Assembly: GCF_008710155.1 (NCBI RefSeq)
Contig: NZ_VYPZ01000004.1
Coordinates: 1 to 64,000, forward strand
Source of the DNA: Sphingobium limneticum
Lineage (GTDB): Bacteria; Pseudomonadota; Alphaproteobacteria; Sphingomonadales; Sphingomonadaceae
Direction of reading: 5' to 3'
DNA: 64,000 nucleotides
A model generated the notes under the pieces. It made no database searches, was not told the origin of the DNA, and was given only the letters and a program-made list of their open reading frames with translations. A program made the position numbers and the translations under genes. This document shows, piece by piece, positions 7,381-17,436 of the stretch. How positions within the stretch are numbered: position 1 is the stretch's first letter; the number at the start of each line of letters is the position of its first letter.

Positions 7381-10251
7381 ATGACCGACCAGCCCGATTA
7401 CAAGTCCACCGTCTTCCTGCCCGTCACCGACTTTCCGATGAAGGCGGGCCTTGCGCAGAAGGAACCGGCGATCGCCGCGAAGTGGGCCGCGATGGACCTC
7501 TACGGCAAGCTGCGCGAAAAGCGCGCCGGGCGCGAACGCTTCATCCTGCATGACGGCCCGCCCTATGCCAATGGCGACATCCATATGGGCCATGCGATGA
7601 ACAAGGTCTTGAAGGACATCATCGTCCGCAGCCAGTCGCTGCTGGGCAAGGATGCGCCTTATGTGCCCGGCTGGGATTGCCACGGCCTGCCGATCGAATG
7701 GAAGATCGAAGAGGAATATCGCAAGAAGAAGCTGAACAAGGATGAGGTGCCCGCCGCCGAATTCCGCGCCCAGTGCCGCGCCTATGCCGATAAATGGGTG
7801 GACGTGCAGAAGGAGCAGTTCAAGCGTCTGGGCGTGATGGGCGATTGGGCCGATCCGTACCTGACCATGAAGTTCGATGCCGAAGCGACGATCGTGGGCG
7901 AATTGCTGAAGTTCGCGGAAAGCGGCCAGCTCTATCGCGGCGCCAAGCCAGTGATGTGGTCCCCGGTGGAAAAGACCGCGCTGGCCGAAGCCGAGGTCGA
8001 ATATGAGGATGTGACGTCGACGCAGATCGACGTGGCGTTCGAGATCGTCGAAGCGCCGAACGCGCCCGAACTGGTCGGCGCGCATGCGGTAATCTGGACC
8101 ACGACGCCCTGGACGATCCCTGTTAACCAGGCGATCGCTTATGGGGAGGGCATCGAATATTTGCTCGTGACTGATGGGCAACGCAATTATGTTATTGCCG
8201 CGCTTTTGTTCACCGCATTTGCAACCCGGTTTGAAGTGGCGGCTGAAGCTGGCCTCAAATTGTGGCAGGTCACTAGTGCCAATGGCGATCCTGTAGTGAT
8301 TGGTGGCACTGATCTGGCCGGCGCCATCGCCCGTCATCCGATGCACGCGCTGGGCGGCTTCTTTGCCAAGCCGCGTCCACTGCTGCCGGCCGATCATGTT
8401 ACCACCGATGCGGGTACCGGCCTCGTCCATATGGCGCCCGACCATGGCGAGGAGGATTTCATCGCCTGCAAGAAGCTGGGCATCGACCCGGTCTTTGCCG
8501 TGAACGATGCGGGCTTCTATCGCGACGATTGGGACTGGCTGCCGGGGCAGGGCAGCGTAATCAACACCAAGTTCAACGGCGCCGAAGGCCCGATCTGCAC
8601 CGACCTGCGCGCAGTCGGCGCGTTGCTGTCGGCCAGCGACTTCCGCCACAGCTATCCGCATAGCTGGCGGTCGAAGGCGCGGATCATCTATCGCTGCACC
8701 CCGCAATGGTTCATCCCGATGGACAAGCCGCAGGAAGGCGGCGTCGCGGACGTCGATGGCGGCGTGATGCCGACTGCTGTTGTCAGCGGCAATGGCCCCA
8801 CGCTGCGCGAAATCGCTGTCGATGCGATCGAACATACCCGCTGGGTGCCGGAGCGCTCGACCAACCGCATTCGCTCGATGGTGGAAGGGCGCCCGGACTG
8901 GGTCATCAGCCGCCAGCGCGCCTGGGGCGTGCCGATCGCCCTCTATGTCCATCGCAAGAGCGGCCAATATCTGGTCGATCCGGCGGTCAATGCCCGCATC
9001 ATCGACGCGTTCAAGGGCGCGGGTGCGGACGCATGGTTCGGCGCCGATCATCAGGCGCTGCTCGGCCCCGATTATGATCTCAACGACTATGAGGTCGTGA
9101 ACGACATTCTGGACGTATGGTTCGACAGCGGCTCGACGCACAGCTTCGTGGTCGAAGGGCGTTATGGCGAGGGGACGCGCGCCGACCTCTATATCGAGGG
9201 GTCGGATCAGCATCGCGGCTGGTTCCAGTCCTCGCTGCTGGAAAGCTGCGGCACCCGCGGTCAGGCGCCCTATAAGGCGGTGCTGACCCATGGCTTCGCG
9301 CTGGACGGCACGGGCAAGAAAATGTCCAAGAGCCTCGGCAATGTCGTCGATCCGCTCAAGATCATGGCGGAGAGCGGCGCGGACATCTTGCGCGTCTGGG
9401 TCGCAAGCACCGACTATTTCGACGACGTGCGCATCGGCAAGGAAGTGCTGGCCGGTTCGTCCGACGCCTATCGCAAATTGCGTAATACGTTCCGCTACAT
9501 GCTGGGCGCTCTTTCCGACTATGATGAGGAAAGCGAAGCGGTCAGCTATGCCGACATGCCGGAGCTGGAGCGCTATATGCTCCATCGTCTGGCGCAGCTG
9601 GACGCAGAGCTGCGCGCCGTCGTGGACAAGGCGACGAAGAGCGAGAATTGGCTGGAGTTCAGCCGCTATACCCGCGCGATCTTCGATTTCGCCAATAGCG
9701 ACCTTAGCGCCTTCTTCTTCGATATTCGCAAGGATTGCCTCTATTGCGATGCGAAGTCGGACCCCAAGCGGCGGGCCTATCGCACGCTGCTGGACACGCT
9801 GTTCCATGCGCTGGTGCGCTATGTGGCGCCGATCATCCCCTTCACGGCGGAAGAAGTGTGGCAGAGCCGCTTCCCCAATGAGGAAGAGAGCGTCCATTTC
9901 CTGGAATGGCCGGAGATCGACACGCACTGGATCAACGGCGGTCTGGACGACAAATGGACGGAGCTGCGCAACCAGCGCGAGCAGGTAAACGAGGCGATCG
10001 AGCCGCTGCGCCGTGAGAAGATCGTGCGGTCCAGCCTGGACGCGGACGTCACCATGGGCGAATTGCTGCCGGTGGGCGACGTCGATTTTGCCGAAGTGGC
10101 GATCGTAGCGCGCGTGACCATGGGCGAAGGCGACGGCATCGTCGTGACGCCGAGCGAATGGCATAAATGCGGTCGCTGCTGGCGCAAGCTGCCCGAAGTG
10201 ACCGAGGACGGTACGCTGTGCGACCGGTGTGACGAGGTGTTGAAGGCATGA
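7381..10251 (+). CDS. ileS: Isoleucyl-tRNA synthetase
   Basis: A 956-residue class I synthetase. The HIGH-type motif reads HMGH at residues 68-71 and KMSKS lies at 647-651. The CP1 editing domain has WTTTPWTIP and GTGLVHMAPDHG. The C-terminus ends in a four-cysteine zinc motif (CGRC...CDRC). The ATG at 7381 is used because the in-frame upstream extension lies in a repeat. One oddity is that codons of roughly residues 257-313 (8150-8320) are clearly less GC-rich than the rest of the gene, while key editing motifs remain intact. The stop overlaps the lspA start by four bases. Confidence 0.97.
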   Translation: MTDQPDYKSTVFLPVTDFPMKAGLAQKEPAIAAKWAAMDLYGKLREKRAGRERFILHDGPPYANGDIHMGHAMNKVLKDIIVRSQSLLGKDAPYVPGWDCHGLPIEWKIEEEYRKKKLNKDEVPAAEFRAQCRAYADKWVDVQKEQFKRLGVMGDWADPYLTMKFDAEATIVGELLKFAESGQLYRGAKPVMWSPVEKTALAEAEVEYEDVTSTQIDVAFEIVEAPNAPELVGAHAVIWTTTPWTIPVNQAIAYGEGIEYLLVTDGQRNYVIAALLFTAFATRFEVAAEAGLKLWQVTSANGDPVVIGGTDLAGAIARHPMHALGGFFAKPRPLLPADHVTTDAGTGLVHMAPDHGEEDFIACKKLGIDPVFAVNDAGFYRDDWDWLPGQGSVINTKFNGAEGPICTDLRAVGALLSASDFRHSYPHSWRSKARIIYRCTPQWFIPMDKPQEGGVADVDGGVMPTAVVSGNGPTLREIAVDAIEHTRWVPERSTNRIRSMVEGRPDWVISRQRAWGVPIALYVHRKSGQYLVDPAVNARIIDAFKGAGADAWFGADHQALLGPDYDLNDYEVVNDILDVWFDSGSTHSFVVEGRYGEGTRADLYIEGSDQHRGWFQSSLLESCGTRGQAPYKAVLTHGFALDGTGKKMSKSLGNVVDPLKIMAESGADILRVWVASTDYFDDVRIGKEVLAGSSDAYRKLRNTFRYMLGALSDYDEESEAVSYADMPELERYMLHRLAQLDAELRAVVDKATKSENWLEFSRYTRAIFDFANSDLSAFFFDIRKDCLYCDAKSDPKRRAYRTLLDTLFHALVRYVAPIIPFTAEEVWQSRFPNEEESVHFLEWPEIDTHWINGGLDDKWTELRNQREQVNEAIEPLRREKIVRSSLDADVTMGELLPVGDVDFAEVAIVARVTMGEGDGIVVTPSEWHKCGRCWRKLPEVTEDGTLCDRCDEVLKA

Positions 10252-10757
10252 GTGCCGTCAATCATCGTCCGCTGGGCCTGACCGTCGCGATCGTGACGCT
10301 GGCGCTGGATCAGTTGGTCAAATATAGCGTGACCTATCCACTGGCTCTGCAAAGCCGGTTGGAGGGCATTGATATATTGCCTTTCTTCCGTTTGCGCTGG
10401 CTGGAAAATCGCGGCGTTTCCATGGGCTTCTTTCACGCAGACACGGACGTGATGCGCTGGGCGCTGGTGGGCATGACCATCCTGATCGCCGGGTTCGTGG
10501 GCGTGTGGATGTGGCGTGAAAAGGCGCGGCAGGATGTCGCGGCGCTCGGCCTGGTGCTGGGTGGGGCGATCGGCAATATCGTGGACCGGATGCGGCTGGG
10601 CTATGTCGTCGATTATGCGGACCTGCATTTCGGCGAGTGGCGGCCTTTCCTGATTTTCAACCTGGCGGACGCCGCTATCACCATCGGCGTGTTGATCCTG
10701 CTTGCGCGGGCGTTGCTGCTGCGCGACAAGGGCGCAAAGACGGAGACTTTGAAGTAA
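10248..10757 (+). CDS. lspA: Lipoprotein signal peptidase (signal peptidase II)
   Basis: A 169-residue inner-membrane aspartyl protease that removes the signal peptide of diacylglyceryl prolipoproteins. Four membrane helices can be drawn. The catalytic aspartates are Asp122 in GYVVDYAD and Asp141 in FNLADAAIT, and the NRGVSMGF and GGAIGNIVDR motifs are intact. The start overlaps the ileS stop (ATGA) and the stop overlaps the next start (TAATG), so translation is coupled. The next gene encodes a lipoprotein that would be a substrate. Confidence 0.96.
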   Translation: MSAVNHRPLGLTVAIVTLALDQLVKYSVTYPLALQSRLEGIDILPFFRLRWLENRGVSMGFFHADTDVMRWALVGMTILIAGFVGVWMWREKARQDVAALGLVLGGAIGNIVDRMRLGYVVDYADLHFGEWRPFLIFNLADAAITIGVLILLARALLLRDKGAKTETLK

Positions 10758-11170
10758 TGCGTAAACTGATCCTCGCCGCTGGTCTGGTATCCACCCTGTC
10801 CGCATGCGGCGGCGGCGGCGGGCTGTTCAATCGCCAGCGCCCCGACGAATTCGCCGTCTCGCGCCAGGCTCCGCTGGTGATCCCGCCCGACTTCGCGCTG
10901 GTGCCGCCGGCGCCGGGTACGCCGGCCGCCGCATCGGTCGATTCGAGCAAGGCCGCGATGGACGCCATGTTCGGCGGCCCCGCCGCGCGTAGCGCGAGCG
11001 AAAGCGCCACGCTGAACGCGGCCGGCCGTGGCAATGCCGCCGCCGGCATCCGTTCGTCGGCTGGCGATCCGGGCACCGAAGTGGTGGACAAGGGCGCCAC
11101 CACCCGCGACATCATCGCCGCGCCGGAAGGCGACGGTCAGGATGCGCGCGCCGCGACGCCGCAGCAGTAA
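10757..11170 (+). CDS. DUF3035 lipoprotein, BamF-like
   Basis: A 137-residue predicted lipoprotein. The signal peptide ends at LSAC with Cys17 as the lipidated residue, followed by a glycine run. The conserved DUF3035 block RPDEFAVSRQAPLVIPP is at about residues 28-44. The rest is low-complexity and alanine/proline-rich. In Caulobacter a member of this family, BamF, is part of the outer-membrane protein assembly complex. A similar role here is inferred from family membership. Its one-base overlap with lspA fits the need for lipoprotein processing. It ends exactly where the convergent DUF4403 gene ends. Confidence 0.82.
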   Translation: MRKLILAAGLVSTLSACGGGGGLFNRQRPDEFAVSRQAPLVIPPDFALVPPAPGTPAAASVDSSKAAMDAMFGGPAARSASESATLNAAGRGNAAAGIRSSAGDPGTEVVDKGATTRDIIAAPEGDGQDARAATPQQ

Positions 11171-12667
11171 TCATAGCGGCCGATAACTGATCTGTGCCTT
11201 GCCCGTCGCACGGACGGGCAGGTGCAGACCCTGACCATAGGCATGGATCTGGCCGATGTCGAACCGGTCGGCATGGGCGTGGATGACGAAGTCGCCTTCC
11301 CGTTTCTCGGCGATCGCGCGGCCGATCTTGCCTTTCAGTTCCTCTATATCCCTGGCGAAATTCTGGCCCAGCGCGCTGGCGATCAGGTTGGAGAAGCCGG
11401 GACTTTGCCCGATCGCCAACAATATCTCGCCGCTCAGCCCATCGCTATTGCCGGTGATGACCGGATCGACGAAGCCCACGCGGGCGGAGTTGGCCGCATT
11501 GACCGGGCGCGCCGCCAGCCAGATGCGGCCATGAACCTCCTTCTGTGAATCGACGGGCCGCGCGGCGATATCGACGCCCACGGCAATGCGTCCACCGGTC
11601 CCCCCATAACAGGTCACATTGGAAAAGCGCGCCGACACCGGGCCGATCCCCGGCAGGGCGAAGGGCCGAGACGCGCGTTTCGACAAGGCGCGCTGAATGA
11701 CGGGTTGCAACTGACGATAATCGGCCGTCACCGGCAGGTAGAAGGACAGGCGGTTGCGCGCCGGCGCCTGCTCGAGCGGGGGCAGGGCCGTCGGCTTGGG
11801 CGCGGCCGGGCGATCGCCGACGAAAGTTTCCGTAATCGCTTCCATGCCCAGATCCAGCCGGATGGTGCGGCCGCGCATCGTATAGCCATTGTAGAAGATC
11901 TTCTGCGGGCTGACGCGCATCCAGACCGGCGGGTTCTCCTTGTTCAGCGCCAGCGTGGCGAAGGCCTGACGCCATAGTTTTTCCGCCTCGCCGCGCAGGT
12001 TCATCTTGCTCAGTTCGCGTGGGAGGTCGCGTTCCAGCTTGGCGACGATGGGGCGCAACTTCTGATCGGCTTCGTCGGTGAAGCGGATGCGCTGGCCCAG
12101 GAAATCGATGCCCGGCGGCGTGGTCCAGTCATAATGGAGCCGCACCCGTCCCTTGGGCGTCCAGTCGCGCGCCAGATCGACGGTGATGCGGGCCTGTACC
12201 ATGGCCGATCCGGTGGCGGTTTCCCCTTTCAGCACGCCGCCCACGTCGCGCGCGCTGATGCTGGCATGGATGGGGAGGTCGGCGATAATATCCCGCCCTT
12301 CGCCGCGCAGGCTGACCGCGCCGCGCGTGACGGTGCCGACGATGGTGCAGCCGATGGGCGGCGTGACCTTCACCGCGCTGCCGAATATCCTGACCTTTTG
12401 CGGGGCGACGCAGCGCGGCTCGCGGCGGTTGATGGTCCACAATATGCGCGGCACCGCCTGCTCGATCGCTTCGCGCAGGGCGCTGGCGTCGGCATCGACC
12501 GGCACCGCGATCAGAGATTTTTCCTGCGGCGCCGGCACCGGATCGGTTGCGCGGGGCGGCGCGACGTCAGCGGGTTTTTGCTGGCATGCGGCGCAGAGAA
12601 TGAGCGTAAGAAGGACAGGCGTGGTTTTATGCAAAGCCCGCAATGTCGCCTGATGATGCGCCGCCAA
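11171..12667 (-). CDS. DUF4403 family putative lipoprotein
   Basis: A 498-residue exported protein recognised as DUF4403 from its length and from segments such as HGRIWLAARPVNA and GGRIAVGVDIAARP. The N-terminus is a hydrophobic signal segment with cysteines at 25 and 28. CAAC is an imperfect lipobox, so lipidation is likely but not certain. The family function is unknown, and two lipid-binding-like or TULIP-like halves have been suggested for such proteins. The start is TTG, with GGAGG six bases upstream. It lies downstream of dxs on the same strand but is separated from it by a hairpin. Confidence 0.8.
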   Translation of the reverse strand: MAAHHQATLRALHKTTPVLLTLILCAACQQKPADVAPPRATDPVPAPQEKSLIAVPVDADASALREAIEQAVPRILWTINRREPRCVAPQKVRIFGSAVKVTPPIGCTIVGTVTRGAVSLRGEGRDIIADLPIHASISARDVGGVLKGETATGSAMVQARITVDLARDWTPKGRVRLHYDWTTPPGIDFLGQRIRFTDEADQKLRPIVAKLERDLPRELSKMNLRGEAEKLWRQAFATLALNKENPPVWMRVSPQKIFYNGYTMRGRTIRLDLGMEAITETFVGDRPAAPKPTALPPLEQAPARNRLSFYLPVTADYRQLQPVIQRALSKRASRPFALPGIGPVSARFSNVTCYGGTGGRIAVGVDIAARPVDSQKEVHGRIWLAARPVNAANSARVGFVDPVITGNSDGLSGEILLAIGQSPGFSNLIASALGQNFARDIEELKGKIGRAIAEKREGDFVIHAHADRFDIGQIHAYGQGLHLPVRATGKAQISYRPL

Positions 12668-12690
12668 CCGCTCCCTCCGCTCCTAATGGT

Positions 12691-12719
12691 CCGTGCCGTT
12701 CAACCTGATGACGGCACGG
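12691..12719. terminator. Hairpin between dxs and the DUF4403 gene
   Basis: Perfect nine-base arms CCGTGCCGT and ACGGCACGG enclose an 11-base loop. No T-run follows on the minus strand, so it may attenuate transcription rather than fully terminate it. Confidence 0.45.
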
Positions 12720-12786
12720 TTGATCCATTACGCTTGCGAAGGGAATTTGGTTCCTGAACGGTGCCAAGGCCCCGTCAGGCCCGCGC

Positions 12787-14703
12787 TTACGTGCCGACAC
12801 TGTTGTGACGAAGCGCGGTCAGGACCGTGTCGACGATGGCGTCGGCGTCCAGCCGGGCATCGGCATATTGTTTTTCGGGCTTGTCCTGATCCTGGAAAAT
12901 GTCGGGCAGGCGCATGGTGCGCAGCTTCAGGCCGTTGTCGATCAGGCCGAGGTCGCTGGCCAGCGTCAGCACATGAGCGCCAAGGCCGCCGATCGCGCCT
13001 TCCTCGATCGTGACGGCGACGTCGTGGCTGGTCAGCAGCTTGCGGATCAACGCTTCGTCCAGCGGCTTGGCGAAGCGCAGGTCGGCGACGGTGGTGGTAA
13101 GGCCCTTGGCCTCCAGCACTTCGGCGGCCTTGAGCGCTTCTTCAAGGCGGGTGCCGAGCGAGAGGATGGCGACCTGACGCCCTTCGCGCAACGTGCGGCC
13201 CTTGCCGATCGGTAGCGCTTCGGGGACGGTCGGCATGTCGACGCCGGTGCCGTTGCCGCGCGGGTAGCGCACGGCGATCGGGCCGCTGTCATGCACGGCG
13301 CAGGTGTGGACCATATGGACCAGTTCCGCTTCGTCCGCCGCCGCCATCACCACCATGTTAGGCAGGGTGGCGAGATAGGTTACGTCGAAGCTGCCGGCAT
13401 GGGTGGACCCATCGGCGCCGACCAGGCCGGCGCGATCGATGGCGAAGCGGACGGGCAGATTCTGGATCGCGACATCATGCACGACCTGATCATAGGCGCG
13501 TTGCAGGAAGGTCGAGTAGATGGCGCAGAAGGGACGCATCCCCTCCGCCGCTAGGCCGGCCGCGAAGGTGACGGCATGCTGTTCCGCGATGCCGACGTCG
13601 AAGGTGCGGTCCGGGAAGGCGAGTTCGAACTTGTCGAGGCCGGTGCCCGACGGCATGGCGGCCGTGATGGCGCATACCTTGGGGTCGCGCTGCGCCTCTG
13701 CGATCAGCGCCTGGGCGAAGACATTGGTGTAGCTGGGCGGTCCGGGCGGGGCCTTTGCCTGCGTACCGGTGATGACGTCGAATTTCTGGACGCCATGATA
13801 TTTGTCGGCGGCCGCTTCGGCCGGACCATAGCCCTTGCCCTTTTGCGTGACGACATGGACGAGGCACGGCCCTTCGGCGGCATCGCGGACATTTTCGAGG
13901 ACCGGGATCAATTGGTCCAGATTATGACCGTCGACCGGGCCGACATAATAGAAGCCCAGTTCCTCGAACAGGGTGCCGCCCATGGCCATGCCGCGCGCGA
14001 ATTCGTCCGTCTTGCGGGCGGCATTGTGGAGCGGGCGGGGCAGTTTGCGGGCGAGGCGCTTTGCAAGGTCGCGCAGGCCGAGAAATTCGCGGCTGGAGAC
14101 GAGGCGGGCGAGATAGGCGGACAGGCCACCAACCGGCGGCGCGATCGACATGTCATTGTCGTTCAGGATCACGACCAGGCGATTGCCGGCCGCGCGGGCA
14201 TTGTTCATCGCCTCATAGGCCATGCCCGCCGACATGGCACCGTCACCTATGACGGCGATGCCCTTGCCCGGACGATCCTGCATCTTGTTGGCGACGGCAA
14301 AGCCCAGCGCCGCACTGATGGAGGTGGAGCTGTGCGCCGCGCCGAACGGGTCGTACTCGCTCTCGGCCCGCTTGGTGAAGCCGGACAGGCCGCCACCCAT
14401 GCGCAGCGTGCGGATGCGGTCGCGCCGCCCGGTCAATATCTTGTGCGGATAGCATTGATGGCCGACGTCCCACACCAGCTTGTCCTGCGGCGTGTCGAAC
14501 ACATAATGGATGGCCGTGGTCAGTTCGACCACGCCCAGACCCGAACCCAGATGGCCGCCGGTCACGCCGACGGCGGCGATCACTTCCTGCCGCAGCTCGT
14601 CCGCCAGCTGGCGCAGCTGTTCGGGCTTCAGGGTGCGCAGGTCCGACGGCCATATGACCTGGTCGAGGAGCGGGGTTTGCGGGCGATCATTCATGAAAGA
14701 CAT
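12787..14703 (-). CDS. dxs: 1-deoxy-D-xylulose-5-phosphate synthase
   Basis: A 638-residue thiamine diphosphate enzyme that condenses pyruvate and glyceraldehyde 3-phosphate, the first step of the MEP isoprenoid pathway. The TPP-binding motif is clear ([17 protein letters not shown], about residues 152-168), as is the transketolase-like [15 protein letters not shown] in the C-terminal half. Length is normal. CGGGAG lies 3 bases before the ATG at 14703 and 12 bases before an in-frame ATG at 14694, so the exact start is uncertain. It lies downstream of the Zur-like gene. Confidence 0.96.
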   Translation of the reverse strand: MSFMNDRPQTPLLDQVIWPSDLRTLKPEQLRQLADELRQEVIAAVGVTGGHLGSGLGVVELTTAIHYVFDTPQDKLVWDVGHQCYPHKILTGRRDRIRTLRMGGGLSGFTKRAESEYDPFGAAHSSTSISAALGFAVANKMQDRPGKGIAVIGDGAMSAGMAYEAMNNARAAGNRLVVILNDNDMSIAPPVGGLSAYLARLVSSREFLGLRDLAKRLARKLPRPLHNAARKTDEFARGMAMGGTLFEELGFYYVGPVDGHNLDQLIPVLENVRDAAEGPCLVHVVTQKGKGYGPAEAAADKYHGVQKFDVITGTQAKAPPGPPSYTNVFAQALIAEAQRDPKVCAITAAMPSGTGLDKFELAFPDRTFDVGIAEQHAVTFAAGLAAEGMRPFCAIYSTFLQRAYDQVVHDVAIQNLPVRFAIDRAGLVGADGSTHAGSFDVTYLATLPNMVVMAAADEAELVHMVHTCAVHDSGPIAVRYPRGNGTGVDMPTVPEALPIGKGRTLREGRQVAILSLGTRLEEALKAAEVLEAKGLTTTVADLRFAKPLDEALIRKLLTSHDVAVTIEEGAIGGLGAHVLTLASDLGLIDNGLKLRTMRLPDIFQDQDKPEKQYADARLDADAIVDTVLTALRHNSVGT

Positions 14704-14781
14704 AGACTCCCGAGGCCCTAGCGCCGTTCCGGATCAAAGCAAAGGCCGCTAGGCCGTTCGATGGGTAGGGGCAATGCCCCA

Positions 14782-15249
14782 TCAGGCTGCGCATTTCGCG
14801 CAAAGGCCCAGAATTTCTATCACCGGCCGTTCGGGATTGAAGCCTTCATGCTTCGCGACGGCCCGCACCTGGTTCGTCACCTTGTCGTCATCGACATGGG
14901 TGGCCTGCTTGCAGTTGCGGCACACCAGGAAGATGCAGTCATGATGACAGCCCGGATGCGCGTTGGCGATATAGGCGTTGGCGCTTTCGACACGCATGGC
15001 GATGTTGTTGGTCACGAACAGGTCGAGGATGCGGTACACGCTGTTGGGCGCGACCCGCTTGCCGCGCGCCTTCGACACGGTATCGGCGATGTCATAGGCC
15101 GATGCCGGGCGTTCCTCAGCCGCGAGCGCGTCGAAGATGGCGGCGCGCATCGGCGTCCATTGCTCATCCTGCGCCTCCAATGTGGTGCGGGCGGCGTCGG
15201 CGAGGTTGGTGCCGGTCGGTTCGTGATGATGATGATGGTGGTCGGCCAT
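14782..15249 (-). CDS. zur: Fur-family regulator, Zur-like
   Basis: A 155-residue winged-helix metalloregulator. The DNA-binding half contains PNSVYRILDLFV, and the dimerisation half has the HHDCIFLVCRNC metal site and a C-terminal CAKC pair, the structural-zinc arrangement common in Zur. I call it Zur-like rather than Fur because of sequence character, which I could not test. The protein starts MADHHHHHHE: a native run of six histidines near the N-terminus that could bind zinc. No Shine-Dalgarno stretch is visible before the ATG, so it may be leaderless. Neighbouring targets are not evident. Confidence 0.85.
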   Translation of the reverse strand: MADHHHHHHEPTGTNLADAARTTLEAQDEQWTPMRAAIFDALAAEERPASAYDIADTVSKARGKRVAPNSVYRILDLFVTNNIAMRVESANAYIANAHPGCHHDCIFLVCRNCKQATHVDDDKVTNQVRAVAKHEGFNPERPVIEILGLCAKCAA

Positions 15250-15313
15250 GGCGTCAATCTAGGCTGGAGGGCGCCCAGGAGCAAGGGCAGGGGCGAAGGC
15301 GGCGCGCAAAGGC

Positions 15314-15640
15314 TCAGCGCTGGGCGAAGGTCCAGGCGGCCCAGAGCCAGCCTGCGATCATCAGCGTGCCGCCGATCGGGGTGATAGCGCCCAGCCATTT
15401 GGGACCGCCCAGTGCCATGACATAGAGGCTGATCGCGAAGATGGCGGCGCCGGCGAGCAGCAAGGCCGCCGCGCCGCGCGTGACGCCGGTGATCGCCAAC
15501 GCCGTAACGGCATGGATCAGCTGATAAAGGCCGCCGGTGCGCAGCCATTCGGCCGCTTTGGGATCGGCGACGCCATGGGCGCCAAATGCGCCGGCGCCGA
15601 TGGCCAGCGCCGCCGACAGGCAAGCCAGTATCGCGATCAT
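15314..15640 (-). CDS. DUF423 family small membrane protein
   Basis: A 108-residue integral membrane protein with four predicted helices. It is recognised as DUF423 (YwdK-like) by its N-terminal AIGAGAFGAHG segment, by LYQLIHAVTALA, and by PIGGTLMIAGW. The molecular role is unknown. Its ATG overlaps the stop codon of the upstream antiporter gene (ATGA), implying translational coupling in a three-gene operon with the antiporter and an Fe-S scaffold protein. It is the last gene before the Zur-like gene. Confidence 0.88.
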   Translation of the reverse strand: MIAILACLSAALAIGAGAFGAHGVADPKAAEWLRTGGLYQLIHAVTALAITGVTRGAAALLLAGAAIFAISLYVMALGGPKWLGAITPIGGTLMIAGWLWAAWTFAQR

Positions 15641-17436
15641 GCTTCTTCTCCATCCCCTCTGCTGAGCAGGCGCATGCCCTTGCCCGGCCGATACATCAAG
15701 TCCTTGGCCGCGAGCAGATTGCCATGTTCGGTCTGGAGCGCGAGCCGTTGGGCATCATTGGCGCGATATTGACGCTCGACCTCCTCGACCTCTCCGTCGG
15801 GGACGCCCAGCGCCTGCATCGCCTGCACGCCCATGCAGATGGCCGATTCATAGACTTCGCGGACGGTGCCGGCGAGGTTCATGTCGTGCAATTCCAGCAA
15901 TTGCCGCCGGTCGAAGACGCGGACCATGAGCGCCGCCTGTGGGAAGGCCTCCGCGATCGGCTGGAGCGCGCGCGAATCGAGGGCGGGATCGTCGATGCAG
16001 AAGGCGATCAGGCGGGCCTCTTCGGCGCCGGCGCGGTGGAGCAGGTCCATGCGGGTGCCGTCGCCATAATAGACCTTCATGTCGAAGCGGCTCGACACCT
16101 CGATCTGGGCAGGCTTCTTGTCGATCAGGGTGACGCTGAAGCCATGGCCCATCAACATCTGCGCCACGGTCTGACCGAAACGGCCATAGCCCACGATGAT
16201 GGCGGAGCCGCGCGGGGCATCCTCCGGCCCCGGTAGGTCGTCATGATCCTTGGGCTTGGCGAATTCGAAGCGGCGGGCGAACAGCATCAGGAAAGGCGTC
16301 GTCGCCATGGAGAAGGTGACGATGGCGCTGAACAGGCTGGCGGCCTGCGGCGCGATCAGCAGGGCGTTCTGCGCCTGGGCGAAAAGGACGAAGCCGAATT
16401 CGCCGCCCTGGCTGAGCAGCAGGCCCGCGCCAAGCGCCTGTTGCCAGGCCATGCCGAACAGGCGGGCAAGGCCTGTGATGATCGCCGCCTTGGTCGCGAC
16501 GAGGATCGCGGCCATGGACAGGACGAACAGGGGATTGGCGGCGACCGTACGCAGGTCCAGCACCATGCCCACGGCCAGGAAGAAGAGGCCGAGCAGGATC
16601 GAGCGGAAAGGCTCGACGTCGGCTTCGATCTCATGCCGGTAGGGCGAATCGGCGAGCATGACGCCCGCAACGAAGGCGCCGAGCGCGGTCGAGAGGTGCA
16701 GGCTGTGCATCAGCGCGGCGGCGGCCAGCACGGTGAAGAGGCCGACGGCGACGAACAATTCACGCTCGCCCATGCGGCCGACGAGGCCGAGCAGTGGGCG
16801 TAGGATGAAGCGGCCGGCCAGGACGAGGCCGGCGATGGCGGCGACGGTATAGGCGGCCATCATCCATCCGGGCGGGCCGCCGGCATCGGCGGGATTGCGC
16901 GAAAGAGCGGCGACGATGGTGATGAGCGGGACGATCGAGAGATCCTGGAACAACAGGATCGAAAAGACCTTCTCACCAAAGGGCGAGTTGATGCGGCCGC
17001 TGGATTTGAGGCCCGGCAACACCTGCGCGGTGGAGGAGAGGGCCAGTGGCAGGCCGAGCGCGATCGCCGCGCCCCAGCTGAAGCCGGTCGAATAGAAGAT
17101 GACGGCGGTCAGGACGCAGCCGCACAGCACCACCTGCGCCAGGCCGAGCGCGAAAATGTCGCGCTTCAGGCGCCAGAGGCGCGAAGGGTGGAGTTCCAGG
17201 CCGACGAGGAACAGCAGCAGGACGATGCCGATTTCGGCGATGGCGAGCTTCGATTCCGCGCCGCCGACAAGGCCAAGGCCCTGCGGCCCGACCAGCGCGC
17301 CGGCGACGAGATAGCCAAGGACCGCGCCCAGGCCGAAACGGCGGAAGAGCATGACGAAGAGGACGGCGGCGCCAAGCAGGATGACGCCTTCGGAGAGCAG
17401 CACGTCGGTGGCGCTGATGGGAGCATGGGCCTCCAT
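15637..17436 (-). CDS. Kef-type monovalent cation:proton antiporter (CPA2)
   Basis: A 599-residue inner-membrane antiporter. The N-terminal 390 residues form about 12 helices of the Na+/H+ exchanger fold (LFLVGLELHPSRLW, LSSTAQVLPGL). After a linker comes a Rossmann-type RCK/TrkA-N domain beginning IIVGYGRFGQTVAQ near residue 417, which usually binds NAD(H) or a glutathione adduct. This resembles KefB/KefC of E. coli, which export potassium during electrophile stress. Whether this copy is glutathione-gated is not visible. Its start overlaps the stop of the scaffold gene upstream by one base, and its stop overlaps DUF423. Confidence 0.92.
   Translation of the reverse strand: MEAHAPISATDVLLSEGVILLGAAVLFVMLFRRFGLGAVLGYLVAGALVGPQGLGLVGGAESKLAIAEIGIVLLLFLVGLELHPSRLWRLKRDIFALGLAQVVLCGCVLTAVIFYSTGFSWGAAIALGLPLALSSTAQVLPGLKSSGRINSPFGEKVFSILLFQDLSIVPLITIVAALSRNPADAGGPPGWMMAAYTVAAIAGLVLAGRFILRPLLGLVGRMGERELFVAVGLFTVLAAAALMHSLHLSTALGAFVAGVMLADSPYRHEIEADVEPFRSILLGLFFLAVGMVLDLRTVAANPLFVLSMAAILVATKAAIITGLARLFGMAWQQALGAGLLLSQGGEFGFVLFAQAQNALLIAPQAASLFSAIVTFSMATTPFLMLFARRFEFAKPKDHDDLPGPEDAPRGSAIIVGYGRFGQTVAQMLMGHGFSVTLIDKKPAQIEVSSRFDMKVYYGDGTRMDLLHRAGAEEARLIAFCIDDPALDSRALQPIAEAFPQAALMVRVFDRRQLLELHDMNLAGTVREVYESAICMGVQAMQALGVPDGEVEEVERQYRANDAQRLALQTEHGNLLAAKDLMYRPGKGMRLLSRGDGEEA

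Noticed and set aside
6853..10164. 1103-residue minus-strand frame opposite ribF and ileS
   Set aside because: It runs across the end of ribF, a repeat and all of ileS. Composition is His/Arg/Gln-rich, as expected of the antisense of GC-rich codons, and no domain can be seen.
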